From the NCBI RefSeq assembly GCF_049243985.1, contig NC_135386.1:18816202-18880201 (forward strand): a stretch of 64,000 nt of DNA. Direction: 5' to 3'. A program made the translations under genes and the position numbers. The stretch is from Paroedura picta (Eukaryota; Chordata; Lepidosauria; Squamata; Gekkonidae). Under the pieces are notes generated by a model. That model saw only the letters and a list, made by a program, of their open reading frames with translations. It searched no databases and was not told the DNA's origin. Positions 52,285 to 64,000 of the stretch are shown piece after piece (position 1 is the stretch's first letter; every line of letters begins with the position of its first letter).

Positions 52285-53859
52285 CCCTTTTCACTCAAGT
52301 CCTATAGCTCCGTGTCCTACGGTGTCATGTCACCTCCTATAATACGCATTGAGTCTTTCCAACATGCTTATGCCTTGTGGAAAACTCTCTTGTAGGCCAG
52401 ATCAGGGTATGAGCTGCCTGGAGTCCTTCCTAGTAAATGCTAGATGGCTGTCCAGCAAGTCACAGTTGTGCAAATCTTCAAGGCTCTCCAGATTGGGGCT
52501 GGGATTTCTCTCTCCCCTGTCAAAGGGCCCAGGTGACCGTCCCTGGCTGCTGACCATTAGCAAGGCGGCTCACTGTGTGGCCTCCCAGCCTCCTTGCTTT
52601 TGCCCTGCCCACCTGCAAGGCCTCAGAGGAGGACAGGCCTGAGCTTCAAGACTGAAACCAGCTTCAAACTGAGCAGCAGGGCAAACAGATTACTCAAAGA
52701 AGGCAGGGGGGCTGGCTGGAGGCCCCTCCTCAACCTGCCTCTCTGGGGTCCCTTTCAGATTGTTCCGATAAAGGCTGCCCAGCAGAGGAGAGAGGCTGGA
52801 AGGGTTTGCCTCAGCCTGAGATCCAAGAAGGCCATCTAAGAAGCCAAGCTGTCGTCCTGTCTTGCTCCCAACTCTAAAGCCCAGAGACCTGGCTCTTCTA
52901 CCGCAGACCAAGACAGCTACCCCCTGAAACCGTCCAGACAGCTCAAGGCGCTCTCCGACAACATTTCCTTTATGCCTATTTTTTTGAAAAATTATACTAA
53001 GGCCACCAAGCAGTAGCAGTTGCTCTGTGAGATTACTCAGATGAACACACGTCCCTGCTCAGAGTATTGTTGCTGCTATTTATAAAGCAGATCTTCGCCA
53101 GCTGATGCATCTTGCACCGTTCTCGTGTAGCTTTAGAACCAGACAGAGGAGGAAATTCTTTCAAGGTTTGGGTTTCCTTTCTTTTTTTCTAGAAACCAAT
53201 GCTGCTCTGAAGGTAAGCTGCTGAATTTAAAGTGCCTGCAATGGGCCACCATTGTTCACACTGAACTGGCACCTGTTTCCATGGCAATGGCATCATACAA
53301 AATGCAAGCCACCCCACTGGAAAACACAGCCCCAAGCTAAACCTTGCCTTACTCATTCGCAGTGTTCTCAGCTGCCATAGAAACAAACCCAGGGAGCCAG
53401 AAACCCTCCCAAAAACAAGCAGCACAGCCTCTGAAATGTATTTTAACACACAACCCTCTCTTCAATCTAGTTTATGTTTAGAGCTACTCTAGGCAGTGTG
53501 CAAGAGCACACATGTGCTGTGCAGACGTTCTAGTTGCAAGGCCAAAGCGCCTGCTGTCTCTACACATTGGGCCCTCCAGCTTCAGGCAGGGGCACCAGCA
53601 GGCTGCTGGCTGGCTGCAAGGACAGTACAGTGGACTTATTCCTGCCTTTTGTTGTGCAAACAGCTTAAGAAAATGCAACCCCATTTTCTGGAGCAGACCC
53701 AGGAGTTTCTCTGCTTCTACACCTGTACCCTGGTTTTCACAGAAGCAGTATCACTTCCATAACGGAAAACAATCTAGACTTTCTTTCTACTATAAGATCT
53801 AAGAAGTGGAATGCATTTCTGAATGGCTGGCATCCAATTTTTTTGACTGGCCCTCCTAT

Positions 53860-53935
53860 TTTTGGCTCTTTGAAAGCATTTTAAGCATTATTGTAAGCTG
53901 CCTTGAGCCACAAGGAAAGACAGGATATAAATATT
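53860..53935 (+). mobile_element. LINE 3' tail
   Basis: gtaagctgccttgagccaca, then aggaaagacaggatataaat. It is a diverged member of the same tail family. Confidence 0.45.
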
Positions 53936-55659
53936 TTGCTACACACATCCAGCAAGAACCCTGCCATTGACAGTATATGCAATTTAAGTTAAAACCTGCT
54001 ACCGGCTGGGAAATCCCATGGCTGTGTATATGGAACGGGCTACAGCTCCTTTTCCCCAAGGAAGGGTCTTCCATCACTTGGGGAGGGGGTGGGTTCCCCA
54101 CAATCCCAACGATTGCACATCCCCACTGTATCCCTGGTGCAGTTTATGGAGTCCCCAGCCCCTTGGGCAGCATTTTGAAGCCAAGACAACACCAAGAACC
54201 CTGAACAGGGCAGGAAGGAGAGGGGATGCATGCCTGCCCTGAAAATCACCCAAGAAACAACAATCACACCACAAATACAACCTCATTTTTATCTCTGTAA
54301 CTTCTGAGCAGGTCCAGAACGGTAGCGTAGTGAGCTAGCTGACTTACCATGGAGATGGGTGGGAGAACAAACCCCAACAGACTACCTTCTTTGCAGCTGC
54401 ATCTCTTCTGGAGTTGACATCCACCAAACTGTACTTGGCCAAAGTTGAGAAGGAGAACTAAGTAGCTGCCCAGCAGACGTCACATGCTGGCGGTACATCC
54501 TGTAGGGAAGCTGCTGAGGATGCAAGGGCCTCGATGGGATGGTGCATAACCTGGAAAGGACATTGCTCGCTCACCGAGTCATAACAAAACACGGTTGCCA
54601 TATGGCATATCCCTTCCTAGGGGCAGCCAACAAGAAAGGGGGGGAAAAGAAAAAGCGGGGTCTTTACAGAAAACTTGTAAACATCACCTACTAAATAAAA
54701 AATAAAGCTGCCTTGACCTTTTGTGTGAGCAAAGCTTAGAATTGAGAGCAAAAGTGTGGCCAGACAGCATCTTGAAAGACCAATTCTGGGGAATTTTGGA
54801 AATTGGAGGACCATGCCATAAGGCAGCTAGCTTGCTTCCACAGAAAGCTGGTGATGTCCACTCAAATGAGCCATTTTAGAGCTGTATTGAAGGGCAGTAT
54901 AAAAATCTAAAATAAAATAAATAGACAGCAGGGGAAGCAAGCTGAGCAATAGGTTCAGGGGGGGGGTCTATGTATTAATGTAGATTAAAAATAGAAAAAG
55001 CATTCAGACAGGAATGTGGGGAGAGATGCTTAGTATCAGTTTGAACGGGGCCGAATATAAATTCTTAAATAAGAGAATAAATCTTAGCATCCCTGCAAGA
55101 TCCCCCCCTTGACAGAGGATTAGGACGGTCCTTGCCTTTGAGCTGCAACAACTAATCAAGCACAAGCAGACAAAGAGGTGGGGGGTGTGTTTTAAGACTT
55201 GGATGTCTTTGAAGGTGGTTTTGAATGACCCTCATGCCCAGTGCGTGAGAACACAGATCCTGTGGAGCCAGTCTTGGAACCAAGCTGCCACTCTGAATCC
55301 CACTCTGATGCCAGACTACTATGGACAGGCACTGGGGTGTCCTTAAACACAGGACTTCTGAATTAACTGAAAAACTGATCTGTATCACTTGACATTTGGC
55401 AGAGAACACTTAGGTTGCAAAATCTGCTCAGAGATCACCCCCCCCCCCCGCAAAAAAAAAACTAGCTTCAGTTCTTCCATCTCTAAAATGGGTATAACCA
55501 TGGGCTCAAAGGATGAAAAATATAAATACAAATAAAAAGGAGCACTCAAAGAGCTGTGTAAAACTCTCCCAGTAACTGAATTATCAGCTTTCAGAAAAGG
55601 CTAACAGCATGCATTATTCACACTGCCTTTTGTACATGAAGCAGTACATGAGCTCTAAA

Positions 55660-57328
55660 ATGTTATTAAATTTTATTAGAACTTATTAAATTTTGAATTT
55701 CATGGCAGATTCCTCTTAAGAGTTACAGCTAACTTGGGGCAAAAATATCACAGCAAACTCACAAAAATACAATACTGAAGACCAATGGACACAGAGGCAT
55801 TAAGGAAATAACACCTCTAAAAAAGATTGAGCTTTAAACTTTTGTGCAAAATATAGACAGTTTTGTGTCACAGAAATAAAACTGCAGGAATGGTCTCTCT
55901 CAAGCACACACCCACACACGTATATGTACACAAACAAATGATTTCTCCTTTTCATTTAATGCAAACTACCCATTAAAATGAACACAAGTGAACCTTACCT
56001 TACTGAGGTGAACTTTAACCTGAGTACAGAAATAGTGAAGTACAATCAAACCCTGTCATAGGACCTATAAATTCTATTCACAGTAGCCCTTGTTGATAAC
56101 TAGTGAGGGTTAATAAGCTGACACTCAGGAGTGTGGCATCAAGTGGACATAACCATTTCTGCAAACTTCAGAAAGTGCTTTAAACTAGTGGTAGTCAACC
56201 TGTGGTCCTCCAGATGTCCGTGGACTACAATTTCCATGGGAATTGTAGTCCATGGACATCTGGAGGACCACAGGTTGATTACCCCTGCTTTAAACCAACC
56301 ATTAACAGACACATGCTCTCACACACACATACATACACTGGAGACAAAAAAACACAAAGCCACAAGAACACGCCCAGTGTGATGAGCAACCCTTTCTACA
56401 ATGCATTGCCGGACGGTCAAACGTAACAAGAGTCCGTTTAATAACAAGTGAAAATTGTACTTTTACTCACCGCGAAAAGTTCATCTTTTGCTTAGGACTA
56501 AAACCACTGCTTTAAAAGCAGAGAAAAGGGGCTCTTGCTGGAAATACTGGCTGTAACTTAACCACTTTAAACTCTGGCATGTGTGCTATAAAAATACTTG
56601 TACTATTGTCCAATTCCCTATGGATAATTTTAGTCACTCCCCTATGGTTAGCTATATTATTTTATACAGGATTAATGTACTAAGTTTCACTGCCACACAG
56701 ATCTTTCTTAATATACTCAGGAAAGGATCTTTAGAAACACATTTGCCGCCAACTTTCAAATGCAAGGTAAAAGACAAATCCTAACAGCGATGGAAAGGAA
56801 AAAATTGGCTCATATGGATGAATCCATCGCTGTATCAAAAGGCGTCCCATCTGTACACTTAGATTTCTGCAATGAAGTTGTTAATATGTCAGATACAAAC
56901 TGTACAAGTTATCCAGTTTACAAAGCTGCTTATTTTCAGGAGCACGTTAGCCTAAGTTGTTACGTCACCTCAGTCGTCAACTTAAGGGGATCGAGAAGAG
57001 CCACAGTCTTTCAGCCCGACCCTACATAGTCGGGCATACTGAACCCTACTGATTTCAGTTAGCTTAAGGGGCACTTGTTTTCCCCACAGTACTGGAGTAT
57101 TAACTGTCTTGCTGTAAAAGAAACCATTTCTAATAATACAATTTGGGAAAAAAATACAACTATACACAAATATACAGAATTTGACCACTGCATTCCATCA
57201 CTTCATGTCATGTATTCTGGGGTAGGTTGATGCTGCCCTTTTCAGTGTCTTTTACAGTAAATACTAGGAAGAGTTAATGCCATTCCTTTCTCTTGCAGGA
57301 TTCCTCCCCTGGAGGGTCAGGTACGGAT
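55660..57328 (-). other. GOLM2: GOLM2 3' untranslated region (possible extent)
   Basis: This is non-coding sequence after the stop. Minus-strand ATTAAA occurs near 56442-56437 and AATAAA at 55677-55672, so the transcript may end at either. A palindromic MITE (56186-56287) would lie inside the longer form. Confidence 0.35.
56186..56287. mobile_element. Palindromic hAT-type MITE, same family as 42512
   Basis: The 102-bp element starts tagtggtagtcaacctgtgg, has a near-identical inverted arm ending in ttgattacccctg, and a perfect target duplication ctttaaac at 56178-56185 and 56288-56295. It may lie within the GOLM2 3'UTR. Confidence 0.9.
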
Positions 57329-59560
<2,232 letters not shown>

Positions 59561-60429
59561 TCAAACAGGAGCTGCTTGACAGTTTAGGAAATATCTGCAG
59601 GACTCAAAAGTGCTCTTTGCAAACAGTCGCAAACAGCATTTTTAGAGGATGCTTAGTCAATCTAAGCACAAGTTCTATTGATTAACTTTTTAATTGAGAT
59701 TCTGGACCTTTCAGTGAGATCTGATGACTGAAATATTTAACACACAGTCATTTTCCACTTGGAAATTGCTAAAATTCTTAGCTGTAAGTGCCATCTTTCA
59801 CCACAACACTGTGAAGAGCGGTTCTACACTGGGAAAGTAAGAAAGAGGCATAGGTAACACACGTGCTCAAGGAAGAGCAAGACTCAGTGTTGTGACAGTT
59901 GCAGACAGAAATGGACAGTCTGGGACAGGAATCGACAGTGTGCTGCCAACTGCAGAAGGAAGGTGGTGATATTGCTGGAAGACCAAAACTTGAAGGATCT
60001 TCCAAAGCTTCCAGAAAAAGACACCGGACACTTCCACTAATCCACCGAGACCTTGGTTGCCGTTTCACACACACACACTCAATGAGAATGAATGCTGTAG
60101 AAGGCATTTGACAGTAAATTTTATGGAAAGCACTTTCTAGGAAATCTTGCCACACAAAAAATGAGGAAGTGCTAAATAGGGAGTCTCATAATTATTTCTG
60201 CAACTTCCCCCTGGCAGTGCCTGAAGAACTACAGCCAAGTAAACCCAAAGAGACTAGGCACATCGATGTGCTGCATTGTTATGACAATCGCAGTATGCAA
60301 CTCTGGTAGCCAGACGTTTATGAAACACCAAACAGTCCTGCATATGACATTTTCACACACATACGGATGGCTTGTGAGAAAACATCAATATCCATTTGTA
60401 GATTGAGAAACCCCAGCTGTTTTAGGCAC

Positions 60430-61290
60430 TTAACATTCAACTTAACAAAATGTCTAGGTAGCACCTTAGAAACCTACAACTTTTGTGAATCACACACACA
60501 AAAATACTTTTATGCCTCCAGTTGCCAGCATAAACACACCAGACAATCCACTGTCTACACCCAGGCTGTATGCTGAAGTTACATCTGTTCCAGTCCCTCT
60601 GACAGAGTCTCTCACCAGAGGGAGCTACAACAGACATTTTGGGGATTACAACACCCACTGATGCAGTCAGGAAACAGACTGACAAAGCCGGAATGGTACA
60701 CATAGGGATAATACATGCTACAAAATCAGCCACACAAAACGTGCTCATTTTCCAATATATGACATCATGTCAACAATGCCCTCCTACTCTCCACATTGCT
60801 CAAATAGGCCAATGCTCAGACAAAAGAATAGATGGACACAAATCTGACATTAAAAAACAATACTTGATCCAGCAGGAAACATTTAGTCTTCCAGGACATC
60901 CTACTGTGGACCTATGTCTGACGGTTCTCCTCCAAATCTTCAAAGAAAGATTCCAGTGTGAGACAGCTGAACTGGAACTCCTAACAAGTACAGGAGAGCA
61001 CTCCCACCCCCAGACTGAGCAGGCACACAAGATTCTGCTACTCTTCTGTGTTTCCTACCTCTATGGGTCTCTCTGTGCCTCATTACGGTGTGCATCTTGA
61101 CTCCGACTGGCCTCTCTTTTCAACGTGCCTCCCACCTTCTGCCCTGCATAGGAGAGCTATTGCAGGTCCATTCTTGCTTTGTATCTGAGCTCCGACTCAT
61201 GAGAGCTACCCTGCAATAATTCTGTGGGTACTTAAGATGCTACTGGACTTGAATGCTGTTCAGCTACTACAGACTAACATGGCTACCCAC
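60430..61290 (+). mobile_element. Penelope-like retroelement fragment (probable)
   Basis: The + strand encodes CQQCPPTLHIAQIGQ followed by RIDGHKSDIKKQ, resembling the GIY-YIG endonuclease region of Penelope-like elements (a zinc-knuckle-like CxxC, then a Y/I-GxTG-like segment, then R-I-xGH-x-SDI). It is flanked by arms of the fold-back repeat family (near 60452 and 61215). It is partial and diverged. The family assignment is from pattern only. Confidence 0.5.
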
Positions 61291-61889
61291 TTGATGCTGT
61301 ATTCAACACAGAGCACCAGTGAAACATGGATGTAGGGGGGAGTTTGTTGGGCCAGTGCAACTTGGTTTACTAAGTCTATGGAAATGCACTTCTGAAACTC
61401 AACAATTAATCCACGTCCTAAGAGCACACTCCAATCAATGTTTATTTCCAAGGAGTATTTAAAGCAAGCAAAACAGTCCAATACCCCAGCTTGAATAGAA
61501 AGAGTACTGCAAAATACTTTTCATTGTTTCTTTGTCCCTACAGAAGTTATAAAAATGGCTAAGCACTATAAAAAGACTCCCAAGAGCTTAGCTTAATCAG
61601 CCTGAATAATAAGACAGCCTTCGTTTATACAGGTTTATAATACCAAGACAAAAGTCAGCAAAAGCACAGTGGGCTGTTATCAGAGCATCATGTTATAAGG
61701 CCATAGTAGGAAGCTTACAAAACATAACATCTCACAGACATTTAAAAGAAAAGCTGTCAGTGACTTGTGCAGCCTCATGTTGGTGTTTTGTTTTTTAAAT
61801 CAGCATTCTTTGAAACTAAACTTCTCAAAGCATCCCAACTGAGCCAGGTGGCTTATGGGGAAATCTTCACCTAAGCCCGACGCTCTTCA

Positions 61890-62125
61890 TAGAAACCAAG
61901 TCTGAATTCCATGGCACCTTGAAGACGACCCGGTATAAAACTTCGATGGACTTATTTATTTATTCAACTTGTATGCCGCCCTCCCCAAGGGCTCAGGGTG
62001 GTTTCCATAGAATGCATTCAGAACAATGCATCAAACTCAGTAACCATCATGAGGAATGGAGACAGTAAGGTGCCAGGGGGCAACATTTGTTCTACTGCTT
62101 CAGACCCACATGACCACCAACCTCG
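61890..62125. repeat. Fold-back repeat split by a nested LINE tail
   Basis: The left arm is gaattccatggcaccttgaa (about 61912). The right arm is taaggtgccagggggcaaca then ttctactgcttcagaccca (62066-62105). A minus-strand LINE tail lies between the arms. Confidence 0.5.
61945..62015 (-). mobile_element. LINE 3' tail nested in a fold-back repeat
   Basis: Reading +, ttatttatttattcaacttg, then tatgccgccctccccaaggg and ctcagggtggtttcc are the reverse complement of the GCCCTGAGCC tail with an (AATA)n end. It sits between the two arms of a fold-back repeat at about 61890-62125. Confidence 0.5.
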
Positions 62126-64000
62126 AATCACACCTCCTAGGATTATTATTAAAGTAAAACGGAAGAGATAAGAACTGTGCTATCCTCATCTCCTGGGGGA
62201 AATAAAGACAGATCCAAAACTCCAAAACAGCTCTTCATTGTACAACAATCCATCAACTGAAAGAGATATTCTGCACAAGTTTTATGAGAAGTGTGCCCAG
62301 TTAACGTAGCACTCTTCATTGCAATGACACACCAGACACTTGCTGACCTCTTGCATTTAATTTCATATATCTTCAAACATGTTCCTGCAGCTCTCCCCAG
62401 GCCTTTAAAAGCCCCTGGCTGGTATCGGCAGCAAGCAAGCAGCAAAAGGGACAGAGCAAAGAATCAGCCAAGAGTAGACATCTCCAGAAATTTTGAAGTG
62501 GCAGGAAAAAAACCCTGCTTTTCTTAAAAACAAGGAAATTTGAAGAAAAATGGAAAAACCAGCAATACTTTCTATCTAATTTTCTAATTTTAATGCCTCG
62601 ATAACAAAAATAAAGTATTTATTAGCATACCAAATTGCAATATTTTACATATTTATAGAATTTAAAAGTTACATATGCCTTAGCTTTGTACAAGCGAAAT
62701 TAAAAATCTACCCAATACCTGTGAGAAAATGGCAAGCTGATGCACCTTATGCTGTCTTAGCACATGCACCTCAAGCTTTGCTATCTGGTTAGAGAGAGCT
62801 AGTTCCCAACAAAACTTTTAAGTTCTCTCCAAAGGCATTGGTACAATGGCTGCCCCACCTCCTGATCTTTCTCTCTCTCCCCTGCAAGGTAGGGCAGTAT
62901 GCTCCTTGGGTAAATGTGGGTAAATGTATCAAGGTGGTTTGTGGGGAAAGGGGAAAGGTCAGCCACATCAGATCAAAAGGACCACAGAAGGCATCCGACT
63001 GCAAGATCCCGCTAGGATGCTTATGCATCCTTCTAGGGGCATCTTGGAATGCATCTTGGATTTAAGAGCTGTGTATGTTCATAGCATGCCCACCTTGTCT
63101 TTAAAAGCATTTCACTCATTCCAAGCAATATTTCATAGGACGTTTTTTCTAGCATTCCCCAAAAATTCCAGATTTAAATCTAAAAAACTGAAAAAGAGGT
63201 GTGAATTTTTCTGTTGTTTTGCAGGTCTTCACATCTCTAGCTAAGAATCCGTCTGGTTGCATGAATATTTTCAGACCATTCTGCACTATACACTTTTCAC
63301 CTGTCCATGGCCACCCAAAACGTATTATGTTCTAAGTAAGTCCATTTAAACATACAATACTCATGCTGAATATACATCATCATCATCTTTACTAAAACCA
63401 TAAGTTCATCCCCCCCATGACTTAAAAAGGAATTACTATTTACTATCAAAATGCACCCTAGTGAGCTAAACTAGCGCAAACCTGCAGGTGTGGATGCTCT
63501 GAAAGGGCTTCAATTCACTCCCTACAATCCTTGCAGTTCAACTTTCCTGTTTAATAAGATTAAAGAGAACCTCAATTAGGAGGTGAAAGACATTCAACAT
63601 GTACTCTACAGTATCCTTCCATACGTGTCTCAAACCCATTTTTATTCCCTTAATCCAAAATCTCACCCCTATTCCAGGCGCAAGCAACACTAGACTTCTG
63701 GGTCTCACTTGTGCCACTAATTCTGACTTGGGTATCAACGCTGCAGAAAGCTGTTTTTGCAGACATCCCCGAGCTCTGGCTTCACACCACCACATTGCAC
63801 AGCACTCCCTGTGAGGATCTCCTTACATCACCTGTTACCTCATCGTACTACTGATGGCCCCAATTTCCAAAGGACCCCCCTTGCAAGCCCAAGGGAACAA
63901 GCCGAAGGCTGGGTGCTGCGTGGTCCCTCCCCTCTAAGGTCCGTTACATAGCAGCAACTAGTAGCTACAGGAAAAGAGCGTTACAAAATAAGATCTTTCC

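Larger units (their letters stand above)
50901..55659. other. Intergenic region between CTDSPL2 promoter and GOLM2 3' end
   Basis: No gene was recognised. It holds a CR1-like LINE fragment (51430-51850), an inverted-repeat element (52144-52284), L2-like tails (51190-51260, 53860-53935) and poly(G)/(C) runs (52088-52101, 55438-55449). Confidence 0.5.

Noticed and set aside
53270-53370. Two partial X-box-like motifs (tttccatggcaatgg, gctgccatagaaac)
   Set aside because: Half sites only, intergenic, without CRE or CCAAT partners; too weak to list.

Overview
The window is vertebrate nuclear DNA, most likely from a sauropsid and probably a squamate reptile. Genes are split into short exons by GT-AG introns. 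Promoters sit in CpG islands. The dispersed repeats are CR1 and L2-type LINE tails, a tRNA-derived SINE with a pyrimidine-rich tail, hAT-type palindromic elements with 8-bp target duplications, and a Penelope-like fragment. I see no bacterial, organellar, CRISPR or retroviral feature.

Four genes were recognised from spliced conceptual translation. (1) The 3' half of SPG11 (spatacsin) runs on + from 830 to 12586, in 20 coding exons. (2) EIF3J (eIF3 subunit j) is complete on the minus strand from 18510 to 14732, in 8 coding exons and 254 aa. (3) CTDSPL2, a CTD small-phosphatase-like protein of the HAD/FCP family, is complete in coding sequence on the minus strand from 37971 to 23640, in 12 coding exons and 466 aa. 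It has a probable non-coding first exon in the CpG island near 49.85-50.2 kb. (4) The last two coding exons of GOLM2 (CASC4) lie on the minus strand at 59448-59281 and 57399-57329. As I recall it, this is the order of the human 15q15-q21 block (GOLM2, CTDSPL2, EIF3J, SPG11), so synteny supports the assignments. The genes are not known to share a pathway; the block is conserved linkage. SPG11 and EIF3J converge tail to tail with roughly 0.9 kb between their poly(A) signals.

By region: 1-830 is an SPG11 intron. 0.8-13.0 kb is GC-rich SPG11 with many poly(G) runs. 13.0-13.9 kb is a short spacer. 13.9-18.5 kb is EIF3J and 18.0-18.8 kb its CpG island. 18.8-20.4 kb is intergenic with LINE debris. 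20.4-38.0 kb is the CTDSPL2 3'UTR and coding exons. 38.0-49.85 kb is its large, AT-rich, repeat-bearing first intron. 49.3-50.9 kb is its CpG island. 50.9-55.6 kb is intergenic. 55.6-64.0 kb is the 3' end of GOLM2 and part of an intron.

No new biological system is evident. The points most worth a second look are two GC-AG introns supported by reading frame, three reading-frame breaks inside one otherwise well-conserved SPG11 exon (assembly error is the simplest explanation), an exact 96-bp direct duplication flanking a CTDSPL2 exon, an intronic CRE/CCAAT/X-box cluster, a recurrent fold-back repeat that may be the tail of a Penelope-like element, and a marked excess of long poly(G)/poly(C) runs.
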